Of a stretch of DNA of 64,000 bases, positions 44,117-55,041 are shown one piece after another; positions within the stretch are counted from its first letter, which is position 1; the number at the start of each line of letters is the position of its first letter. Below the pieces are notes generated by a model. The model was not told the origin of the DNA. It worked only from the letters and a program-made list of their open reading frames with translations, and ran no database searches. Source of the DNA: Luteolibacter sp. LG18 (GTDB taxonomy: Bacteria; Verrucomicrobiota; Verrucomicrobiia; Verrucomicrobiales; Akkermansiaceae). The position numbers were made by a program, and so were the translations under genes. Location: NCBI RefSeq assembly GCF_036322585.1, contig NZ_AP024600.1, forward strand, positions 124,001-188,000, written 5' to 3'.

Positions 44117-44599
44117 ATGAGTACCGATTTTTCCAGCCCCGAACTCCCGTCCGCGGGCATTGTGGCCAATCTCGCCGACGAGGACCGCTCCCTGCTCAGC
44201 AACTACGGCGAGTTCCTGCCGGTGCAGGCCGGACAAACGATCATCGAGGAAGGCCATCCGCAGGATTCCTTGTACTTCGTGATCTCCGGCGTGCTGCACG
44301 TCCACACGGACTCCCAGACCCGCCGCACGCTGATCGCGCGGGTGGAGGCCGGGGAAACCCTCGGCGAAGTGAACGTCTTCGATCCCGGCACGGCCAGTGC
44401 CTCGGTGACCGCTCAGGATTTCACCCAGGTGTGGCGCGCGAACCGCGAGGACATCGATGCCTTCGTAACCGCCTATCCGGAAGCCGGTGCCCGCCTGCTG
44501 GCCTCGCTGGTGACCCTGATGAGCCGCCGCATCCGCCGGATGAACGAACGCCTGGCGGCCAAGGAGCTGGAGTCCGAATTCCACGATTTCTGGCACTGA
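44117..44599 (+). CDS. Cyclic-nucleotide-binding-like domain protein, no HTH
   Basis: The 160-residue protein is a CRP-type beta-barrel (residues about 30-130: FLPVQAGQTIIEEGHPQDSLYFVISGVLHVH, then LGEVNVFDPG) followed by one helix (SLVTLMSRRIRRMNERLAAKELE). It has no helix-turn-helix. In canonical cAMP sites the GE is followed by an Arg (PRSATV-type); here the segment is PGTASASV, so the phosphate-binding Arg is replaced by Ala or Ser. It may have lost cAMP binding or bind another ligand. A cAMP-type cyclase gene lies 435 bp downstream on the opposite strand. Confidence 0.85.
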   Translation: MSTDFSSPELPSAGIVANLADEDRSLLSNYGEFLPVQAGQTIIEEGHPQDSLYFVISGVLHVHTDSQTRRTLIARVEAGETLGEVNVFDPGTASASVTAQDFTQVWRANREDIDAFVTAYPEAGARLLASLVTLMSRRIRRMNERLAAKELESEFHDFWH

Positions 44600-44606
44600 C
44601 ATCCGC

Positions 44607-45050
44607 ATGTCTCCCGATCGGTTCATCGGAGCCCTCGTTTCGTCTCCCGGCCACACCGACCTGGCTCTGGGCGGAGCCATCCTGTTCGCGCTGCTGATCG
44701 GGCACGCGCTGGCGGACTATCCGCTGCAGGGAGCTTTCCTCGCCAAGGCGAAGGACCGCCACTCGGATTCCGGCGCGATGTTCGCGGAAAGCGTGGCACC
44801 GAAGGGCCTCTGGATCCACGCCCTTACCGCCCATTCGCTGGTGCACGCGGGCGCGGTGTGGCTGGTGACCGGCTCGGTGCTGCTCGCACTCGTCGAGCTG
44901 GTGCTGCACTGGATCATCGATTTCGCGAAGTGCGAGGGCTGGACCGGTTTCACCGCCGACCAGCTGCTGCACGTGCTGTGCAAGATCGGCTACGCCACCG
45001 TGATCGCCACCGGCTACGTGGCGGCGAAAGGCATCATTTGCTGTCCATGA
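44607..45050 (+). CDS. DUF3307 membrane protein
   Basis: The 147-residue protein has about four helices and the DUF3307 core: ILFALLIGHALADYPLQGAFLAKAKDR, LTAHSLVHAGAVWLVTG, LVELVLHWIIDFAKCEG and DQLLHVLCKIGYA. Conserved His/Asp residues (HALADYPLQ, HSLVH, HWIIDFAK) recall membrane-bound metal hydrolases, but no function is established. It begins 7 bp after the CNB-like gene and its 3' end overlaps the convergent cyclase gene by 17 bp. Confidence 0.85.
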   Translation: MSPDRFIGALVSSPGHTDLALGGAILFALLIGHALADYPLQGAFLAKAKDRHSDSGAMFAESVAPKGLWIHALTAHSLVHAGAVWLVTGSVLLALVELVLHWIIDFAKCEGWTGFTADQLLHVLCKIGYATVIATGYVAAKGIICCP

Positions 45051-47157
45051 TGACGGTGCCGTCCCACGATTGGGGCGGCTCGACCTCGTAATCCGCGGAC
45101 CATTTCGCCAGGCGGCTGGCCGCACCGTCGTCGGGATCCTCGCGCAGGAGTTCCCGGAAGGCCTCGGCCGCGGAAGTGAACTCGCCTTTTTGGAACAAGG
45201 CCAGCGCGGCGGCGAAGCGTTCATCCAGATCGCGATCGCGGGACAAGGTGTAGAGTTCCACCGGTTCGTGGCGGCCCTTCACCCGGATGCGCCCCACGCA
45301 GCGAAGCTTGCCGCTGCCTTCCGTGGCATCCACCACCGCGCCGGACACCAGCAGCGGCACGGCGAAGTATTTCGTCATCCCCTCGATGCGGGAGGCGAGG
45401 TTCACGGCATCCCCGATCACGCCGAACTCGGTGCGCTCCTTCGAGCCGATCTCTCCGGCCAGCACCTCGCCAAGGTGCAGGCCGACGCCGATCTTGAACG
45501 GCTCGCGGCCTTCCCCACTCCATTTTTCATTCAGCTCGTCGAGGGCCTCCAACATCTCCCGCGCGGCCTCAACCGCCTGCCGGGCGTGATCGGCCTCGTC
45601 CCCCTCCTCCAGCGCCCCCCAGTGCGCCATCACGGCATCGCCGATGAACTTGTCGAGGGTGCCGCCGTGCTTGAACACGATGTCCACCATCCGGGACAGG
45701 TATTCATTGAGCTGCGCCACCAGCTCCGCCGGATCGCTGTCCTCGGAGCGGCTGGTGAAACCCCGGACGTCGGAAAACAGCACCACCACCCGCCGACGCC
45801 GACCGGTGGCGACCCCGCGGTAGAGATCCGGATCGCGGACCAGCGTGTCCGCCACATCGCGCGACACGAAACGCCGGAACTCGCGGTGGAGGCGGCCGCG
45901 TTCGAGTTTTTCGGTCACCAAGTCATAGGATTGCGCCAGCGCCCAACCGGCGAGGAACGTCCCGACCACCAATACCACCGCGAGCAACACGAGGGCTTTG
46001 GCGGCGATGAAATAGGAGGCCACCAGCACAGTGATCGCCAACCCCACCGCCCCGAACGCGGAAACAATCGGACGTTTCACCCACGCGGACCAAGCCACCG
46101 CCGCGGCCACGGCTGAGAGCAGCAACAGCAGCCAGGTCCAAACGGCATGCTCCTTGTCCACCGGGTGGACATACGCGCCCTCCAGTGCACAGGTCAGCGC
46201 CTGAAGGTGGAGTTGCGGCCCGGTGATCACACCGCCGATCGTGGCATGCCGGTCTTGAAAGCGGGGCGCGGTCGGCCCGATGACCACGATCTTGTCCCGG
46301 AAGAAACGACCGTTGTCGTAGTTCTGTTTCCAGTCGTTCGGAATGAAGATTGAGCGGACGCCGCGCGGGGCATAGATGCTCTTCGCGCCCTCCTCCGTGC
46401 CAAGAGCCAGCCGCATTTCCATCCGCCCCTCCGGCACCGGTTTCCCCATCGCCCGCAGAATTTCCCCGGCGAGCGAATAGACGGGCTCCGAGTCCTGGTG
46501 AGGCCTCCCGTTCATCGCGCTGAGCGTGGTGTAATAGGAAACGGAACGCACGACACCGTCCTCATCCGGATTGAAGTTCACGTATCCACAGCGCGTCTGC
46601 TCCGGCCCTGGCCCGAAAAGCTCCGGAATGGGCTCCGTCAGGCTGTAAACCATCTCGGAGCCATCCTTCACCCCGCTTTCCGAAAAGGCGGAAGCCAAGA
46701 TCACCTTGCCACGGTGGCGTTCGATGGCCTCGGCGAGATCCAGGTCCGATTGGGGGAACGTCTCCTCCGAGAACAGCAGATCGACGACGATCAACTTGGC
46801 CCCCGCATCCGACAACTTATCGATGGCCGCCGCCCACACCGACCGGTCCCACGGAAAGCGCGTGGTCATCATGCCCAGGATCGGATCGCTCGCGACCACC
46901 TGCGGATCGACGTCCGTACCGGAGAGACTGGGGTCGTCAATCCCGAGCAGCACGATGTCCTGCCGCTCCTTGGGGCCACCTGTCATCCGGAGAAAGTAGT
47001 CCCAAACCCCACGATCGGCTCTCTTCGCGATATCCTGCAGCGGCCGGAACAACGGAAACGGCAATACCAGCACCAGCGCCACCAGCGCGCTGCCCAGGAA
47101 CGCCACCAGCGCCTTCCGGACCGAGCGTTTCCGGGTGATCGCGCGCAGGCTTGTCAT
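45034..47157 (-). CDS. CHASE2-domain adenylate cyclase (class III)
   Basis: The 707-residue protein has an N-terminal helix, a periplasmic CHASE2 sensor (about residues 40-330: DIVLLGIDDPSL, FPWDRSVWAAAIDKLSDAGAKLIVVDLLF), three further helices (about 340-415) and a class III cyclase domain (about 455-640). The catalytic set is complete: metal Asp at D463 (FSDVRGF) and D507, adenine-selecting Lys503 (KFIGD) and Asp583, transition-state N586/R590 (NLASR). The Lys/Asp pair indicates ATP, so the product is cAMP. The C-terminal 50 residues look like a single TPR. It is divergent, with 47 bp, from an OMP-FecR pair. Confidence 0.93.
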   Translation of the reverse strand: MTSLRAITRKRSVRKALVAFLGSALVALVLVLPFPLFRPLQDIAKRADRGVWDYFLRMTGGPKERQDIVLLGIDDPSLSGTDVDPQVVASDPILGMMTTRFPWDRSVWAAAIDKLSDAGAKLIVVDLLFSEETFPQSDLDLAEAIERHRGKVILASAFSESGVKDGSEMVYSLTEPIPELFGPGPEQTRCGYVNFNPDEDGVVRSVSYYTTLSAMNGRPHQDSEPVYSLAGEILRAMGKPVPEGRMEMRLALGTEEGAKSIYAPRGVRSIFIPNDWKQNYDNGRFFRDKIVVIGPTAPRFQDRHATIGGVITGPQLHLQALTCALEGAYVHPVDKEHAVWTWLLLLLSAVAAAVAWSAWVKRPIVSAFGAVGLAITVLVASYFIAAKALVLLAVVLVVGTFLAGWALAQSYDLVTEKLERGRLHREFRRFVSRDVADTLVRDPDLYRGVATGRRRRVVVLFSDVRGFTSRSEDSDPAELVAQLNEYLSRMVDIVFKHGGTLDKFIGDAVMAHWGALEEGDEADHARQAVEAAREMLEALDELNEKWSGEGREPFKIGVGLHLGEVLAGEIGSKERTEFGVIGDAVNLASRIEGMTKYFAVPLLVSGAVVDATEGSGKLRCVGRIRVKGRHEPVELYTLSRDRDLDERFAAALALFQKGEFTSAAEAFRELLREDPDDGAASRLAKWSADYEVEPPQSWDGTVIMDSK

Positions 47158-47204
47158 GGCTACGTATTCTCCCTAATCTACGCACGACTAACAGGAAAAT
47201 CCCG

Positions 47205-48185
47205 ATGAGAACCGCCGCCCTGCTCTCCCTTGCGCTCGTGCCATCCCTGGCCACGGCGGACGTCCTGTCCTCGTTCGACCACCTGTTGGGCGACTCCCGC
47301 CCGGACTACGATCCGGCCCAGCTCGAAGCCCGGGAAGTCGACAGCGGCCGGGATTTCGCGCCGTTCTCGCCGGGCGACTCGGACCTCGGCGTGCAGGAGA
47401 TCCTCGGCGAATACAAGGGCCTGCCGCCGGTGCGACTGGAACTTTCCACCGGCCTCTACTGGACCGACAACGCCCCGGCCGCCACCCGCCAGCTCGATGA
47501 CGAATCGTGGTTCTGGACCGGCCGGGCCGCCGTCTCCTGGCAGCCGCGGATCGGCCCCGGCTGGTTCGCCGACCTCGGGCTGGACGCCAGTTTCTTCGAG
47601 TTCGACGACGGCAACGCCACCGATTTCCAGAACTACGTCGTCTACGCCGGCGCGGTGAAACTGCTGCCGGACCTGCACGACCTGCTGCTCTTCGGCCGCT
47701 TCGAATACCAGTTCCTGAGCTTCGACAACGGCGTCTTCGGCCTGGGCGGCAGCGACGACTACAGCGCCGCCCGCGTCCGGGTGGGCGCGCAAAAGGTCCT
47801 CTTCAACACCCCGCACCACCACCTGTCGGCGGGAATCAGCGCGGCCTTCGACTTGGCCGCGGACGACTCCACGCTCCAGCGCAACGAATACGCCCTCGAT
47901 GTGCATTACACCTGGTTCATCGTGGACAAGCTGAGCGCCACGGTTTCCTACCGCGGAGCTTTCTGGGACTTCGACTCCCCCACCGGCGTCCTCCCTTTCT
48001 ACACGGAGGATCGACAGGACTTCAACCAACTGGTGGGTCTCGAACTGGCCTACCACCCGTGCAAAAGTTCGAAGATCTACACCTCGGTATTCTTCAGCGA
48101 CAGCAACTCCAACACCCCGCTCGGCGCGAACGACTCCCAATCCTGGACCGCCGGTCTGGGGGTGGGTGCCGTGTTTGAATTCTAA
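47205..48185 (+). CDS. Exported beta-barrel-like protein beside FecR and cyclase
   Basis: The 326-residue protein has a signal peptide (MRTAALLSLALVPSLATA). The mature sequence alternates aromatic and polar residues in strands (LELSTGLYWTDNAP, WFADLGLDASFFEFDD, LSATVSYRGAFWDFDSP) and ends with Phe (GVGAVFEF), as expected for an outer-membrane beta-barrel. I do not recognise the family. It is followed 15 bp later by a FecR gene, and faces the adenylate cyclase across 47 bp, so the three probably belong to one pathway. Confidence 0.75.
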   Translation: MRTAALLSLALVPSLATADVLSSFDHLLGDSRPDYDPAQLEAREVDSGRDFAPFSPGDSDLGVQEILGEYKGLPPVRLELSTGLYWTDNAPAATRQLDDESWFWTGRAAVSWQPRIGPGWFADLGLDASFFEFDDGNATDFQNYVVYAGAVKLLPDLHDLLLFGRFEYQFLSFDNGVFGLGGSDDYSAARVRVGAQKVLFNTPHHHLSAGISAAFDLAADDSTLQRNEYALDVHYTWFIVDKLSATVSYRGAFWDFDSPTGVLPFYTEDRQDFNQLVGLELAYHPCKSSKIYTSVFFSDSNSNTPLGANDSQSWTAGLGVGAVFEF

Positions 48186-48200
48186 CCTTCCGATCCCGCG

Positions 48201-49025
48201 ATGAAAACGGCCTTCCTCATCACCACCGTTTCGCTGCTGGCGCTAGCCGTCGGCCAGGCGGATCCGCTCAAGTCCGCCAAGGTCACCGTGGCGGTCAACG
48301 AGGTGAAGATCCTCCCGGACGCCCAATCGGCCCGCCCGGCCCAGATCGGGGACACGGTCAGCGGCTCCACCTCGGTGGAAACCGGCCGCCGCTCGCGCGC
48401 GGAATTGACGTTCACCGACAACACCATCACCCGCCTCGGCCAGAACTCCGTCTTCTCCTTCCGCGCCGGCGGGCGGGACATGGAGCTTTCCCAGGGCACC
48501 ATCCTGCTCCAGGTGCCGAAAATCAACGGCGGAGCCACGATCCGCACCGCCACAGTGACCGCCGCCATCACCGGCACCACCGTGATGTTCGAGTACAGCC
48601 CCTCGAAGTGGATCAAGCTGGTGACCTTGGAGGGCAAGCAGAAGCTCCGCATCAACGGCCGCAAGGACGTGATCGAGGTGCCCGCCGGGAAAATGCTCAT
48701 CATGCACCCGAACGGCCAGATCCTCCAGATGCCGCTCACCGTCGACATCGCCCGCATGGTGGCCACCTCCGCCCTGACCGGCAAAAACGGCAACTTCGGC
48801 CCCCTGCCCCCGGTGGCGGAGAACCTGATCGCCGCGGAAATCGAGAAACAGAAGCAGCAGAAGCGCACCGGCGACCTGATCCCCACCTTCTCGATCATCA
48901 CCGGCCCGGGTGGGCGCGTCGGAGATCTCTCGACCCTCGGCCGCTCGGTGGACAGCTTCCACCCGGAATTCAACAATCCGGACTTCATCCAGACCGGTCC
49001 CGGCGGCCTCACCACCGGCCCGTGA
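48201..49025 (+). CDS. Exported FecR domain protein
   Basis: The 274-residue protein has a signal peptide (MKTAFLITTVSLLALAVGQA) and a FecR domain (about residues 45-165): QIGDTVSGSTSVETGRRSRAELTFTDNTITRLGQNSVFSF, MELSQGTILLQVPK, then AAITGTTVMFEYSPSKWIKLVTLEGKQKLRINGR. Periplasmic FecR domains of this kind accompany CHASE2 cyclases in several phyla. It may bind a cell-envelope ligand and signal to the cyclase 3 kb away or to the adjacent barrel protein. The C-terminal 60 residues are unique. Confidence 0.88.
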   Translation: MKTAFLITTVSLLALAVGQADPLKSAKVTVAVNEVKILPDAQSARPAQIGDTVSGSTSVETGRRSRAELTFTDNTITRLGQNSVFSFRAGGRDMELSQGTILLQVPKINGGATIRTATVTAAITGTTVMFEYSPSKWIKLVTLEGKQKLRINGRKDVIEVPAGKMLIMHPNGQILQMPLTVDIARMVATSALTGKNGNFGPLPPVAENLIAAEIEKQKQQKRTGDLIPTFSIITGPGGRVGDLSTLGRSVDSFHPEFNNPDFIQTGPGGLTTGP

Positions 49026-49123
49026 CCCACCCGGGCGAAATGCCCGCCGAAAGGGGGATTTACCGCTTCCCCCGCGCCCTCCGATCCGCTTTTCTTTCCC
49101 CGCATCCCATTCAATCAAGCCAC

Positions 49124-49402
49124 ATGGAACTCGACATCATCGACGTGCATTTCGACCTCCGGGACATCAAACCGAAGGAGATCGAGGAAGCGCTCGAGGA
49201 TCCGTTTTCCGTCCGCTTCATGCCGGATGTGGACCGTTCCGATGGCGAGGCCCGCTTCTACGCACTGGGCCGCACGGTTTCGGACCGCTACTTGTTCCTG
49301 TGCTTCCGCACCGATGGCAAGGCCACGCGCATCATCGCCGCCCGCAACATGAGCGATGGCGAGCAGCGCTTCTACGACCGCAAGTACAACGAACTCCGCT
49401 GA
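49124..49402 (+). CDS. brnT: BrnT-family toxin
   Basis: The 92-residue protein has the BrnT fold pattern: an early IKPKEIEEALEDPFSV, then DRSDGEARFYALGRTVSDRYLFLCF and TRIIAARNMSDGEQRFY. The RIIAARxMs and final E/Y are family hallmarks. BrnT is an RNase-like toxin of type II modules. The next gene, 15 bp away, encodes a CopG-like antitoxin, in the usual toxin-first order of brnTA. I start at 49124 (MELDII) rather than further upstream, where the frame has poor composition. Confidence 0.85.
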   Translation: MELDIIDVHFDLRDIKPKEIEEALEDPFSVRFMPDVDRSDGEARFYALGRTVSDRYLFLCFRTDGKATRIIAARNMSDGEQRFYDRKYNELR

Positions 49403-49417
49403 CCCCTTTTCCGCCTG

Positions 49418-49690
49418 ATGAAACCAATCACCCGCTGGTCCGATATCCCGGAGTTCGCCGACGAGGAGGCCGAAGCCATCTTCTGGCGCGAGCACGAACT
49501 GGATTCCCGCCTCATGGCCACCTCCGTGCAGGAGTCCGACACGAAGGAATCGACCACCATCACGCTGCGCTTCGACCCGCGCATGCTCTCCCGCATCAAG
49601 CGCATCGCCCGCTCCCGCTTCCTCAACTACCAGTCGATGATGAAGCAGTGGCTCGCCGAGCGCCTCGAGGACGAGATGCGCAAGCAGTAA
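49418..49690 (+). CDS. CopG-type antitoxin (BrnA-like)
   Basis: The 90-residue protein fits the CopG antitoxin family: an N-terminal EFADEEAEAIFWREHELDS segment and a ribbon-helix-helix C-terminus ITLRFDPRMLSRIKRIARSRFLNYQSMMKQWLAERL. The RHH domain should bind the operator of the pair and the N-terminus the toxin. It lies 15 bp after the BrnT gene. Unlike classical BrnA it has a leucine-rich C-terminus ending LEDEMRKQ, so it belongs to the broader CopG antitoxin group. Confidence 0.85.
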   Translation: MKPITRWSDIPEFADEEAEAIFWREHELDSRLMATSVQESDTKESTTITLRFDPRMLSRIKRIARSRFLNYQSMMKQWLAERLEDEMRKQ

Positions 49691-49702
49691 GCGGCCTCCC
49701 GC

Positions 49703-50089
49703 ATGCGCCTGCCCCGCCATCCAGTCTTCTGGTTGATCGCGTGGATCGCCTGGGGCGGGACCCTGTGGTGGCTGTCCTCCGCGTCCCGTGAGATCCCGGG
49801 GACGCAGGACATCGTCAATTTCGACAAGCTCTGCCACTTCGGCTACTTCTTCGGCGGTGCGGGCCTGTTCTCCGCCTTCGTCTACCGCCTCCGCCCGGCC
49901 AAGCCGGACTGGGGCACCCTCTTCGCCCTCTGCATGCTCGCCGGCATGGCCATGGGCCGCCTCGACGAGTGGCACCAGATGTCCGTCCCGAACCGCTCGG
50001 GCAACGACATCAACGACTTCCTCGCCGACATGACCGGCACCCTCTGCGGCGCGTTGGTCTTCCGGCGGCTGCACCGGTGGGTGGGGTGA
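49703..50089 (+). CDS. VanZ-like membrane protein
   Basis: The 128-residue protein has about four membrane segments and the VanZ-like pattern: VNFDKLCHFGYFFGGAGLF with the DKxxHF motif, then GRLDEWHQMSVPNRSGNDINDFLADMTGTLCG with DExHQ, R and NDxxxD. VanZ-like proteins contribute to glycopeptide tolerance in some bacteria; the general function is unclear. It follows the toxin-antitoxin pair by 12 bp and precedes lepB by 19 bp. Confidence 0.85.
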   Translation: MRLPRHPVFWLIAWIAWGGTLWWLSSASREIPGTQDIVNFDKLCHFGYFFGGAGLFSAFVYRLRPAKPDWGTLFALCMLAGMAMGRLDEWHQMSVPNRSGNDINDFLADMTGTLCGALVFRRLHRWVG

Positions 50090-50108
50090 TTTGTCACGTG
50101 CCGAGCCC

Positions 50109-53685
<3,577 letters not shown>

Positions 53686-53687
53686 CC

Positions 53688-53723
53688 GGCGGAAAAATTC
53701 CAAACCCGCGCGGTTTTTCCGCC
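53688..53723 (+). terminator. Inverted repeat after ligA
   Basis: GGCGGAAAAA and TTTTTCCGCC pair over 10 bp around a 16-nt GC-rich loop, starting 2 bp after the ligA stop. The T-run lies within the stem rather than after it, so efficiency is uncertain. Confidence 0.65.
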
Positions 53724-53806
53724 ACGTCATCCTGCGATCATCTGGACCCCGCTAGCGTTCGCCTCATCCGGCCACCCGGCCGCATGAACCACAAACCAAT
53801 CGATCC

Positions 53807-54325
53807 ATGAAAATCGCCACCACGCTCATCGCCACCGTCCTCGCCCTGCCTCTCGCGGCCAGCGCCAAGGACGGCGGGCTCACGCTCGAACAAATCCCCG
53901 CCAAGGCCGCCGCCGCGATCCAGGCCGCCGCGGGCAAGGAAGCCGTCAAGATCGAAGCCGAGAAGGAAGACGGCACCGAATCCTACGAGGCCAAGTGGAC
54001 GGCCGGCGGCACCAAGCACGAGATCTCCGTCACCGCCGACGGCACCGTGCTGCTGCGTGAGGATGTGATCGCGCTGGAAGCCGCCCCGGCCCCGGTGCAG
54101 GAGGCGATCAAGAAGGTGGCCGCCGCCGGCAAGCTCGAGAAGGTGGAGCAGGAAACCGGCAAGAAATACACCGGCACGGTCTACGAAGCGGAAATCAAGA
54201 CCGCCGAGGGCAAGCTGGAGGTGAAGTTCGATGCCACCGGCAAGGAGATCGAACGGGAAACCGAGAAGGAGAAAGAGGACGAGGAAAAGGAAGACGGGGA
54301 AAAAGACGACGACGATAACAAGTAA
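53807..54325 (+). CDS. Exported PepSY-like protein with acidic tail
   Basis: The 172-residue protein has a signal peptide (MKIATTLIATVLALPLAASA). Two PepSY-like halves follow, each with a helix then strands: GLTLEQIPAKAAAAIQAAAG...YEAKWTAGGTKHEISVTADGTVL, and APVQEAIKKVAAAGKLEK...TVYEAEIKTAEGKLEVKFDATGKEI. The last 30 residues are almost all Glu/Asp/Lys (EKEKEDEEKEDGEKDDDD), which could bind cations. It precedes an OmpR/PhoB-family response regulator and sensor kinase by about 50 bp; small PepSY-like proteins near two-component systems often respond to envelope or metal stress. The family level is inferred. Confidence 0.75.
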   Translation: MKIATTLIATVLALPLAASAKDGGLTLEQIPAKAAAAIQAAAGKEAVKIEAEKEDGTESYEAKWTAGGTKHEISVTADGTVLLREDVIALEAAPAPVQEAIKKVAAAGKLEKVEQETGKKYTGTVYEAEIKTAEGKLEVKFDATGKEIERETEKEKEDEEKEDGEKDDDDNK

Positions 54326-54333
54326 GATCTCCC

Positions 54334-54359
54334 CGGGCCACCCGCTTCCGGGTGGCCCG
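54334..54359. terminator. Perfect hairpin between PepSY gene and response regulator
   Basis: CGGGCCACCCG-CTTC-CGGGTGGCCCG is an 11-bp perfect stem with a 4-nt loop, 8 bp after the PepSY stop and 16 bp before the response-regulator start. No T-run follows (acttcccc), so it may reduce read-through or control translation of the regulator. Confidence 0.65.
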
Positions 54360-54375
54360 ACTTCCCCATCTCCGC

Positions 54376-55041
54376 GTGCGCGTCCTTTACGTCGAAGATT
54401 CCGAAAGCCTCCGCCGCACGGTGAGGAGGGCGCTGGTGCATGCCGGCCACGCGGTGGATGTGGCTGCGGATGGGGAAAGCGGCCTGGAAGCCGCGGAGCT
54501 GAACGATTACGAGGTGATCGTGCTGGACGTGATGATGCCGAAGCTCGACGGACTCGCCCTGCTGAAGCACCTGCGGGCGGCACGAAAGAACGTCCATGTC
54601 CTGCTGCTGACCGCCCGTGATACGGTGGAGGACCGGGTGACCGGTCTGCGGGAAGGGGCGGACGATTACCTGGTGAAACCCTTCGCCCTGGAGGAACTGC
54701 TTGCCCGTGTGGACGCACTGGGACGGCGCCTGCGGGGGGACAAGTCGAGCCTGCTGGAACTCGGGCCCATGACCGTGGATTTCCACAAAAAAAAGCTCGC
54801 CCTGGATGGAAAAGACATCGACCTGACCCCCCGCGAGTGGCGCTTGTTCGAGTGCCTGGTCCACCGCCGCGGGCAGGTGGTGTCCCGTACCGAGATCGAG
54901 GAACGGATCTACGATGAACGGGTGGAGCCGATGAGCAACGTGGTGGACACCGCGGTTTATGGCCTGCGCCGGAAGCTCGGCCGGGATTGCATCCACACGC
55001 GCCGCGGCCTTGGATACGTGCTGGAAGTTCCCGCGTCATGA
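54376..55041 (+). CDS. OmpR/PhoB-family response regulator
   Basis: The 221-residue regulator starts with GTG at 54376, just before the receiver MRVLYVEDSESLRR; an upstream in-frame GTG would overlap the hairpin. The receiver has the acidic pair in VEDS, phospho-acceptor D51 in VIVLDVMMPKLDG, Thr in LLLTARD and Lys in DYLVKPF. The DNA-binding winged helix spans about residues 125-218 (LTPREWRLFECLVHRRGQVVSRTEIEERIYDE, then VDTAVYGLRRKLG and IHTRRGLGYVLE). Its stop overlaps the kinase start by 4 bp. The PepSY-like gene upstream is a likely target or part of the pathway. Confidence 0.95.
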   Translation: MRVLYVEDSESLRRTVRRALVHAGHAVDVAADGESGLEAAELNDYEVIVLDVMMPKLDGLALLKHLRAARKNVHVLLLTARDTVEDRVTGLREGADDYLVKPFALEELLARVDALGRRLRGDKSSLLELGPMTVDFHKKKLALDGKDIDLTPREWRLFECLVHRRGQVVSRTEIEERIYDERVEPMSNVVDTAVYGLRRKLGRDCIHTRRGLGYVLEVPAS

